Origin: an uncultured Ruminococcus sp.
GTDB taxonomy: Bacteria > Bacillota > Clostridia > Lachnospirales > Lachnospiraceae
Direction: 5' to 3'
Length of the DNA stretch: 64,000 bases
NCBI GenBank assembly: GCA_900066355.1
Contig: FMEL01000015.1
Location: forward strand, 1-64,000
The position numbers were made by a program, and so were the translations under genes. This document shows, one piece after another, positions 23,435 to 30,565 of this stretch (positions are counted from its first letter, which is position 1; every line of letters begins with the position of its first letter). The notes under the pieces were generated by a model, which was not told the DNA's origin, ran no database searches, and was given only the letters and a program-made list of their open reading frames with translations.

Positions 23435-26400
23435 TTACTTTACAGTTACTTTGAATTTCTTTGTAATTCCATTGCATTTTACTGTAATTGTTGCAGTACC
23501 TTTTTTCTTTGCTTTAACAACACCCTTGCTGCTGACTGTAGCGACTTTTTTATTGCTGCTCTTGAATGTTACTTTAGAAACCGGTGCTGCTTTTACTTTA
23601 ATTGTAACCTTCTTGCCTTTTTTCAGTTTTGCAGAAGATTTTACAAGTTTCATAGTTGGTTTCTTAACTGTGATCTTAACAACCTGCTTGTAGTTTCCAA
23701 CCTGAACTGTAATATTTACTTTTCCGGCTTTTTTCGCTTTTACAGTACCATTTGCACTTACAGTTGCTACCTTTGTGTTACTGGATCTGAATGTCGCATT
23801 TCCGGTTACCCCGTCTTTCACAACATTAATCTTTGTAGTAGTTTTTGATTTTGTGTAGATAACTGAACTGTCTGCTTTTGCTGTAATCGACGGGTTCTTA
23901 ACCGTTACAGTGAATGTTGCGGAAACTTTTCCAAGTGTTGCCGTGATGGTTGCAGTTCCTGCATTTACAGCTTTTACATTACCTTTTGCATCTACTGTTG
24001 CCACTTTTGCATCACTGGATTTCCATGTAATATCACCTGTCAGATTTGTTGTCGCGCTCAGAGTAACGGCTGCACCACTGTAAAGTGTTGCTGATGTCTG
24101 ATTCAGTTTGAATTCTGCTTTTACAAGGCTGTCGATTGCTTCTCTTAAGTGACCGATCTGCTCTTCAATTCCATACTGGGTCTGGTTTGCGATATTAGCC
24201 AGCATGTCTTCGCATTCTTCCAGCTCGTTTACAAGAGTATCCCAGCTGTCCGGTGTGTAGTCTGCCTCTTTAAGTGCTTTTGCTTCCGCAATAATATTTT
24301 TTAGTGGTGTGGAATCTGCATCGCCTGCCGGTTTTGCAATATTTTCGTCTGTTGCCTGGAACCTAAATGTATAATCGCTGTATCCCAGACCGTAAACGGT
24401 TACTTCCCAGTATCCTGTTCCGTCAGTATCTGCCGGAAGTTTGCAGCGTACAGAATCTGTCAGGCCAAGCTGAATACCGTGGAATTTGTGCATCCAGTTG
24501 TCTGCCGCAAATTTTGTACCATAGCTCTGAAGTGCATTGCTGTATGTATCGTCATCACCATAATATGTCCATTTTACAGCCTGCATTGCACCACCGAGAC
24601 CGCCATAGTTACCTGTAAGGTCTACACGGAGGAATTCACCGTAGCTACCGCTTCCCGGCTTCATTTTAGTCGTAATGCCATCTGCTGTTTTCAGCGCTTC
24701 TCCCTTAAGGCCGGAAGTTGTTCCGTTTGCTCTTGCGCTGAATGTAAAGGTATCTCCGTCCTTTGTTGCTGTCTTAAGTCCGTTGGTATTTGCATTGACT
24801 TCTGCTGTTTCTTCATAAGCACTAAGGTTATTTTCAGCATAACCACCAAACAGTTTTTCGCCGTTTTCTACTACTTTAAATGCCTTCTTGAATGCATCAT
24901 AATCTGCTGTTTTTACTTTTACCGGAATATATTTCAGGCCGGTTACTTTATACTCAGTGACATCTATACCGTTTATTTTTCCTTTGCTGCAGGAAACAGT
25001 GCTTCCGTCTGTAAGAATCATTGTTGTTTTGTCTTTCCATCCGGCAAGTGCATAGGTCTTTCCGTTCGCATCGTAAACAGTTGCCATTGTCTGGAAACTT
25101 CCTCTGTGGAGACCATGGTTTGCAGTTGCTCTTGTGACAGCATCAAAACCGCCCATATCGCTTTCACCACGTCTGTCTTTGTCCTCAGAAGCTGAAGTAT
25201 TTGTTGCTTCGTATACACCTTCAGATGCCCAGTACTGTTCCCATGTAAGTCCTGCGTATACGTATTTGTATTCACCGGAATCCTGTGTAACGGTACCTGT
25301 AACATCATTAAATCCGGATGATGTCAGCTCTACATTGTAGCTTCCGCCATCACCTTTTGCAAATACTGCCGTATTATTAACCTTTGCATCAAAGTTGACT
25401 GCACCTGTATTCTCATTAAAAACTGTTTTGGCAATTTCACTGATGTTTGCTTTTTTTCCACCCAGTGCCTGTCCGTCGATTTTAATAGAAGTGATGTTTT
25501 TGATGTAATCTTTTGCTTCGTATATAGTGTCTCCATTCGGATCAATTTTTACCAGCTTATTGTCCTGAATGGCAAACTGAACTTTTGTTTCGTCAGCACT
25601 TAATACGACCTGGACTGTAATATCTTCATACGGTGCATCTGACTGATCTGTAAAAGTAAGAGTATAAGTTCCTACTCCAGTCGTGCTATTACTCCATGTA
25701 TCACCATTTACCGTCAGTATCTTTTTGTCTTCATCGTATGTATATCCTGCATAAGCTCCCTGTTCAAGCTCATTGCCGTCGTATTTTACAGAAGAAAGTT
25801 TATAACTGGAAGTCTCCGGAACTTGATATGTCATCTGGACATTAGTTCTTCCATATCCTCTCTGATATACAACTTTTTCCTCCGGTCCGATAATTCCCTG
25901 GCCGTCTGCAAGTTTATATTTGCAGAGAAGATTTGTCGGAATAACAATATCCGCACCATCTTTTACAAGATAAGTAATTTTTTTAATTGTCTTTCCTTCC
26001 AGCCCCTTGCTGCGTTTTGCATCAATTGTGTTTTTATGTGGCTCCACAAAGCCATCTTTTACTGCAAATGCAATTTCGCCGGTTCTAAGCCACAGGTTCT
26101 GTGAATGCTCCATTGCATATTTTTCACCATCGGATGTCTCAAAAATAACACCCATCATGTTTGCAGTTGTTGGCTGATCTGGATTTTTATCTCCAAACTC
26201 TACGCTGACCTGATAATTTCCCCATACAGATGATGTTGAAATAGAAGAATCAACCGTCAGTGTCTTTGTCTCTGTAGTCATTGCAGTAAGTGTTCCGTTA
26301 CCGTTCAAAACTTTATATTCGCCTGATTCCGGAGCAGTTTCACTTACATTCTTAAGACTTCCGATAATAGAAAGGAGCTGGTTGGAGCAGTTTTTGCCCT

Positions 26401-27028
26401 CTTTAATTGCTTCCTGTGCCTCTTTATAAAGGCTTGTCGGAACTGCAATATTTACATCCCTGATACCTTCCAGAGTCACACTTCCGTTTTCTGTGTTTTC
26501 TGTATAGTAAGAAGTCGCATATCTTTTAGATTTACTGTTTGTACAGCTTGTTACCGCATCGTACATGCCCTCTTCACGATATCCGGCTGCTGTAACAGGA
26601 TCTGCTGCGTCCAGCTGCATTTCTGCATTCTGCTGTACATCATTCATCTCACCATAAAAGAAATCGGCATACGGAATGTTTGCTGTACCATATACAAACC
26701 CGCTTTCAACAGCATTACCATCTTCTGCAAAAGCTTCTGTCTCGCCTTCTGTGCCAAAAACATCTTCTGCATCGAAAAGTTCCTCTTCTGCTGTTTCTGC
26801 ATCGTCTGCATTTTCGTCTGCATCTGCGATCGTAATATCTGTATCTGCCTCATCTTCTTCTGTATCTGCTATTTCCACATCTGCTTCTTCATCTTCTGCG
26901 CTTCCATCCAGAAGTACTTCTTCGTCAGAAAATTCTGCTGCAAAAGCTGCAGACGGCATACCAGTCATCGCTACTGTCGCACTGAGGATAACCGGTGCAA
27001 TTTTTTTTAACAAATTTTTATTAGCCAT
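23435..27028 (-). CDS. Large secreted Tp47-domain protein with C-terminal bacterial Ig-like (BIG2) repeats
   Basis: 1197 residues, first gene of the flavin operon. Signal peptide (about 1-31), a very acidic segment (about 32-110), then two regions resembling the Treponema pallidum 47-kDa penicillin-binding lipoprotein as I remember it: a diverged one at about 116-430 (IPYADFFYGEMN, EEGMYDAVTSCT) and a clear one at about 585-895 (LTWEQYWASEG, GGFDAVTRAT, NTNGLKTA, YYGDDDTYSN, SYGTKFAADNW). Residues about 970-1197 are three BIG2 repeats (KSSDAKVATVDAKGNVKA type) ending in VTVK, probably wall-binding. The homology is from memory of motifs. The function of such proteins in Firmicutes is unknown; its operon suggests a redox-linked surface role. 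The start has GAGGAGG. Confidence 0.8.
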   Translation of the reverse strand: MANKNLLKKIAPVILSATVAMTGMPSAAFAAEFSDEEVLLDGSAEDEEADVEIADTEEDEADTDITIADADENADDAETAEEELFDAEDVFGTEGETEAFAEDGNAVESGFVYGTANIPYADFFYGEMNDVQQNAEMQLDAADPVTAAGYREEGMYDAVTSCTNSKSKRYATSYYTENTENGSVTLEGIRDVNIAVPTSLYKEAQEAIKEGKNCSNQLLSIIGSLKNVSETAPESGEYKVLNGNGTLTAMTTETKTLTVDSSISTSSVWGNYQVSVEFGDKNPDQPTTANMMGVIFETSDGEKYAMEHSQNLWLRTGEIAFAVKDGFVEPHKNTIDAKRSKGLEGKTIKKITYLVKDGADIVIPTNLLCKYKLADGQGIIGPEEKVVYQRGYGRTNVQMTYQVPETSSYKLSSVKYDGNELEQGAYAGYTYDEDKKILTVNGDTWSNSTTGVGTYTLTFTDQSDAPYEDITVQVVLSADETKVQFAIQDNKLVKIDPNGDTIYEAKDYIKNITSIKIDGQALGGKKANISEIAKTVFNENTGAVNFDAKVNNTAVFAKGDGGSYNVELTSSGFNDVTGTVTQDSGEYKYVYAGLTWEQYWASEGVYEATNTSASEDKDRRGESDMGGFDAVTRATANHGLHRGSFQTMATVYDANGKTYALAGWKDKTTMILTDGSTVSCSKGKINGIDVTEYKVTGLKYIPVKVKTADYDAFKKAFKVVENGEKLFGGYAENNLSAYEETAEVNANTNGLKTATKDGDTFTFSARANGTTSGLKGEALKTADGITTKMKPGSGSYGEFLRVDLTGNYGGLGGAMQAVKWTYYGDDDTYSNALQSYGTKFAADNWMHKFHGIQLGLTDSVRCKLPADTDGTGYWEVTVYGLGYSDYTFRFQATDENIAKPAGDADSTPLKNIIAEAKALKEADYTPDSWDTLVNELEECEDMLANIANQTQYGIEEQIGHLREAIDSLVKAEFKLNQTSATLYSGAAVTLSATTNLTGDITWKSSDAKVATVDAKGNVKAVNAGTATITATLGKVSATFTVTVKNPSITAKADSSVIYTKSKTTTKINVVKDGVTGNATFRSSNTKVATVSANGTVKAKKAGKVNITVQVGNYKQVVKITVKKPTMKLVKSSAKLKKGKKVTIKVKAAPVSKVTFKSSNKKVATVSSKGVVKAKKKGTATITVKCNGITKKFKVTVK

Positions 27029-27051
27029 CTTCTTCCTCCTCTTTCTTTTCC

Positions 27052-27126
27052 GTTAGTTTCTTCTAACCTATATTTTTATATCATAAAAAAAATTTCGTGT
27101 CCATATTTTCGTTAGGTTTTTCTAAC
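27052..27126 (-). promoter_or_regulatory. Operon promoter flanked by two GTTAG-N6-CTAAC palindromes
   Basis: On the minus strand TGGACA (27098-27103), 17 bp, TATAAA (27075-27080). Identical half-site palindromes GTTAG-N6-CTAAC lie at 27111-27126, just upstream of -35, and at 27052-27067, over the likely transcription start. Their centres are 59 bp apart. This geometry fits a dimeric repressor acting on the Tp47/FMN/ApbE operon. I do not recognise the operator. The rest of the 27029-27329 gap holds only the ogg terminator. Confidence 0.7.
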
Positions 27127-27263
27127 TCAAAACCGACTTTTTTTCTCAATAATTTTGTTATTGATAATATTTTTCATATAAAAACAGTACGAAATACACT
27201 TGTTGTATTTATTTAACTTTTTCTTCATATATTTTCCTGCTGTTTTCATATGCAGATTGTGCG

Positions 27264-27314
27264 CAAAAAAAGAGACCTGCCGTTCCCCGCTAACAGGGAA
27301 TGAAACAGATCTCT
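27264..27314 (-). terminator. Intrinsic terminator of the ogg operon
   Basis: On the minus strand a stem of about 17 bp with small bulges (27296-27314 with 27271-27287) is followed by TTTTTTTGCG. It lies 16 bp after the ogg stop codon. Confidence 0.85.
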
Positions 27315-27329
27315 GTATGTCATTATTTT

Positions 27330-28139
27330 TCAGTTTTTATTCAGCTCATAATAAAAAATATACTGCTGCATGATACCTCGCACGCCATGATACCGACGAT
27401 TCGGAAAACCTCTCCTGTAATGCTCGTCAAGCACCTGCCGAATATGGGTATCAACCGGAAATGCATCCATATGATGCAGTGCAAAAAGGCAAATGCAGTC
27501 TGCTACCTTTTCCCCCACGCCGCTCAGTTTCATAAGTTCCTGCTTCGCACGGCGGTAATAACGGAAGCGGTAGATTCGCTCCAGTGAAATCTCTCCGTCC
27601 AGAATACTCCGGGTTGTCTCCGCAATATAACGTGCCCGGTATCCCATTCCCAGTTTACGTAAATCTTCTTCAGATGCGCCCGCAAGCTGCTCCGGTGTCG
27701 GAAATGCGTAATATTCCTTTTCTCCGGAGGTTTTTTTCTCTCCGTAAGCCTCGCATAGTCTCTCCACACAGCCTCTGATCCGGGAGATGTTATTCTGCTG
27801 CGAGATCAAAAACGTGATGATCATTTCCCACAGATCCTGCTGCAGGATACGAATGCCGCTCCCACACTCAGCGGCTTCCACCAGATAAGTATCTCTGGGA
27901 TTTATTTTTGCTATATAACTGCTGTAATCCGCATCAATGTCAAAATATGGCACCCAGTAACAGATAAACTCCATGTCACTGCAGTAAAAATTTACAATAC
28001 TGCCTTCCTGTGTCATTTTCAGGTACTTATCGCCTGCGATCAGTTCATAGGTATTTTCTGCTGTTTCGTACATCCGGAAGCACTGTCCGGACTGGCAGAT
28101 CTCTTTCAGGCTGAAATTATCCAGCTCTACTGTAATCAT
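27330..28139 (-). CDS. ogg: 8-oxoguanine DNA glycosylase (Ogg-type, HhH-GPD)
   Basis: 269 residues. Base-excision repair glycosylase/AP lyase. The N-terminal OGG_N-like domain (FSLKEICQSGQCFRMYE) is followed by HhH-GPD: FLISQQNNISRIRG, then LSGVGEKVADCICLFAL with the catalytic Lys, and MDAFPVDTHIRQVL with the catalytic Asp. It lies 18 bp behind the small Cys-rich gene and is the last gene of the leftward rfbF-ugd-small-ogg run. Activity on 8-oxoG is inferred from the family; an alkyl-base specificity cannot be excluded. Confidence 0.9.
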   Translation of the reverse strand: MITVELDNFSLKEICQSGQCFRMYETAENTYELIAGDKYLKMTQEGSIVNFYCSDMEFICYWVPYFDIDADYSSYIAKINPRDTYLVEAAECGSGIRILQQDLWEMIITFLISQQNNISRIRGCVERLCEAYGEKKTSGEKEYYAFPTPEQLAGASEEDLRKLGMGYRARYIAETTRSILDGEISLERIYRFRYYRRAKQELMKLSGVGEKVADCICLFALHHMDAFPVDTHIRQVLDEHYRRGFPNRRYHGVRGIMQQYIFYYELNKN

Positions 28140-28157
28140 TTGTTTTCTCCGTTTCCC

Positions 28158-28343
28158 TTACATCTGATGGCGCACTACCCGGTACTCATCTCCGTTTCGG
28201 TAATACGGACATTCCTTGTATTCTGTGCTGATGAAACGATAGTATTCGTCCTCATCCAGGTTTACATCACAATAATAGCTCTCACTGTCCTCATCATACA
28301 CATAATTCGCACAGTAATCGCAGCTCGTTGCCTTTCCGCTCAA
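28158..28343 (-). CDS. Small Cys-rich conserved protein (DUF6472-like)
   Basis: 61 residues, acidic and Tyr-rich. Four Cys (CDYC, YYCDV, ECPYY) look like a zinc-ribbon or small metal site. I recall similar proteins next to DNA repair or housekeeping genes in Lachnospiraceae as a domain of unknown function. It sits 23 bp after ugd and 18 bp before ogg, so it is co-transcribed with both. No function can be assigned. Confidence 0.75.
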   Translation of the reverse strand: MSGKATSCDYCANYVYDEDSESYYCDVNLDEDEYYRFISTEYKECPYYRNGDEYRVVRHQM

Positions 28344-28366
28344 AAGTCTTCCTCCATAAAACCGCT

Positions 28367-29614
28367 TTAGTCTCTTTTGAAAATATCGCGGGTATAAACT
28401 TTATCTTTGATGTCGTCCAGACACGCATCATATCTGTTGGCAATGACTGCCTGGCTCATCTCTTTAAACTTCGCAAGATCATTCACTACACGGCTTCCGA
28501 AAAATGTGCTGCCATCTTCCAGTGTCGGCTCATAAATAACAACCGTAGCCCCTTTTGCCTTGATACGCTTCATAACACCCTGAATAGAACTCTGACGGAA
28601 GTTGTCGGAATTGCTCTTCATGGTAAGTCTGTAAACACCGATCACGCATTCTTTTTCACAGTCTGCGCTGAAATCTCCACGATTATAATAATCATAATAT
28701 CCTGCCATATGAAGTACACGGTCTGCAATAAAGTCCTTACGTGTACGGTTACTCTCTACGATTGCAGACATCATGTTCTGTGGTACATCTGCATAGTTTG
28801 CAAGAAGCTGCTTCGTATCTTTCGGAAGACAGTATCCGCCGTAGCCAAAGGACGGGTTGTTGTAATGGCTGCCGATTCGAGGATCCAGGCAGACACCATT
28901 GATGATTGCCTGTGTATCCAGCCCCTTCATCTCTGCATAAGTATCCAGCTCGTTAAAGTACGATACGCGAAGTGCCAGATAAGTGTTGGCAAAAAGCTTC
29001 ACTGCCTCAGCCTCTGTAAATCCCATAAACAGTGTATCAATGTCTTCCTTAATTGCGCCCTGCCGGAGAAGTGCGGCAAATGTATGAGAAGCCTCTACAA
29101 GATGAGCATCGTCTTTGTCTGTACTGACGATGATTCTTGACGGATAAAGGTTATCATAAAGTGCCTTGGATTCTCTCAGGAATTCCGGGCTGAAAATAAT
29201 ATTGGAAGACTGATATTTCTTACGTACAGACTCGGTGTATCCAACCGGAATCGTGGATTTGATAACCATAATCGCATTCGGATTGACAGACATTACCAGC
29301 TCGATCACCGCCTCAACTGCGGATGTATCGAAGAAGTTTTTGCGGCTGTCATAATTAGTCGGTGCTGCAATGATAACAAAATCTGCATCTTTGTATGCGG
29401 ATGCACCGTCTGTTGTTGCTGTAAGATTCAGTTCTTTTTCTGCAAGATATTTCTCAATATAATCATCCTGTATCGGGGATTTGCGGTGGTTGATCAGATC
29501 AACCTTCTCCGGTATGATGTCTACTGCATGTACTTCATTGTGCTGTGAAAGCAGAACCGCAAGTGATAAACCTACATATCCTGTACCTGCAACTGCTATT
29601 TTGTATGATTTCAT
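28367..29614 (-). CDS. ugd: UDP-glucose 6-dehydrogenase
   Basis: 415 residues. NAD-dependent oxidation of UDP-glucose to UDP-glucuronate for capsule or wall polymers. N-terminal Rossmann motif VAGTGYVGLSLAVLL, middle SPEFLRESKALYDNLYPSRIIV, catalytic Cys in GYGGYCLPKDTKQL, and the C-terminal UDP-binding domain. It lies 28 bp behind rfbF and is translated in the same direction. The pair makes precursors for surface polysaccharide, but no glycosyltransferase cluster is in the window, so their polymer is unknown. Confidence 0.92.
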   Translation of the reverse strand: MKSYKIAVAGTGYVGLSLAVLLSQHNEVHAVDIIPEKVDLINHRKSPIQDDYIEKYLAEKELNLTATTDGASAYKDADFVIIAAPTNYDSRKNFFDTSAVEAVIELVMSVNPNAIMVIKSTIPVGYTESVRKKYQSSNIIFSPEFLRESKALYDNLYPSRIIVSTDKDDAHLVEASHTFAALLRQGAIKEDIDTLFMGFTEAEAVKLFANTYLALRVSYFNELDTYAEMKGLDTQAIINGVCLDPRIGSHYNNPSFGYGGYCLPKDTKQLLANYADVPQNMMSAIVESNRTRKDFIADRVLHMAGYYDYYNRGDFSADCEKECVIGVYRLTMKSNSDNFRQSSIQGVMKRIKAKGATVVIYEPTLEDGSTFFGSRVVNDLAKFKEMSQAVIANRYDACLDDIKDKVYTRDIFKRD

Positions 29615-29642
29615 AATTTCTCCCTCAGTCTCTTATATATAT

Positions 29643-30419
29643 TTATTTCCAGATCTTCCACGGTGCCTCTCCGCTCTGCCAGAGCTCTTCCAGCATATTT
29701 TTCTCGCGCAAAGTGTCCATGCACTGCCAGAAGCCTTTGTGCTTATAGGCATTCAACTGTCCCATACGGGCCGCCTCCACAAGAGGGCCTTTTTCAAAAA
29801 CAGTCTCATCACCCTCGATCAGATCAATGATCGACGGTTCCAGCACCATAAATCCGGCATTGATCCAGCCACCGTCTTCTTTTTTCTTTTCTCTGAAATT
29901 GGTGATTGTTCCATCATTTTCGATATCGAGAATACCAAAACGTCCGCCGGGCTGTGCTGCCGTAAGCGTTGCCATCTTTCCGTGCAATCTGTGATATTCC
30001 AGAAGTTCTTTTATATTGATATCAGCTACACCATCACCGTACGTCATCATAAATGTGTCTTCTTCAAGATATTCACGGACACGTCTGATACGTCCGCCGG
30101 TCATCGTATTCAGTCCGGTATCTACAATTGTCACCTTCCATGGCTCCAGCACATTGTTGTGCACAATCATTTTATTTTCCTGTGTGAAATCAAAGGTAAT
30201 GTTGCTGTTGTGAAGATAATAGTCTGCAAACCATTCTTTAATGACATGCTGTTTATATCCACAGCAGATCACAAATTCATTAAATCCATAAGCAGAATAC
30301 ATCTTCATGATATGCCAGAGAATCGGTTTCTCCCCAATCTCGATCATAGGCTTTGGTTTTAGATGACTTTCTTCACTGATTCTGGTACCGAAGCCACCCG
30401 CTAAAATCACAACCTTCAT
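29643..30419 (-). CDS. rfbF: Glucose-1-phosphate cytidylyltransferase
   Basis: 258 residues. It makes CDP-glucose from CTP and glucose-1-phosphate, the first step to CDP-linked dideoxy or branched sugars. Nucleotidyltransferase signature VVILAGGFGTRISEE, then KPMIEIGEKPILWHIM, MMTYGDGVADI (metal Asp), INAGFMVLEP and GFWQCMDTLREKN, all typical of RfbF. An extra CDP-glucose 4,6-dehydratase (RfbG) would be expected but is not present in the window. A weak TTGTAT-18-TACAAT promoter lies upstream. Confidence 0.95.
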   Translation of the reverse strand: MKVVILAGGFGTRISEESHLKPKPMIEIGEKPILWHIMKMYSAYGFNEFVICCGYKQHVIKEWFADYYLHNSNITFDFTQENKMIVHNNVLEPWKVTIVDTGLNTMTGGRIRRVREYLEEDTFMMTYGDGVADINIKELLEYHRLHGKMATLTAAQPGGRFGILDIENDGTITNFREKKKEDGGWINAGFMVLEPSIIDLIEGDETVFEKGPLVEAARMGQLNAYKHKGFWQCMDTLREKNMLEELWQSGEAPWKIWK

Positions 30420-30511
30420 ATAGTTTCTCCAATCCGTTCGTTACATTGTACTCAATACTATTATTCTAATACAAAGCAATCAAAAAAGAAAGACCAACGT
30501 TCGCAGAAGCC

Positions 30512-30549
30512 AAAAGAAAGCCCCCACAGCTTCCGCCATGAGGGTTTCC
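30512..30549 (-). terminator. Terminator of the first Ig-like surface gene
   Basis: On the minus strand GAAACCCTCA pairs imperfectly with TGGGGGCTTTC, followed by TTTTGG. The same sequence follows the paralogue at 33601-33638. Confidence 0.7.
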
Positions 30550-30565
30550 TTTCATGAAAAGTGAT

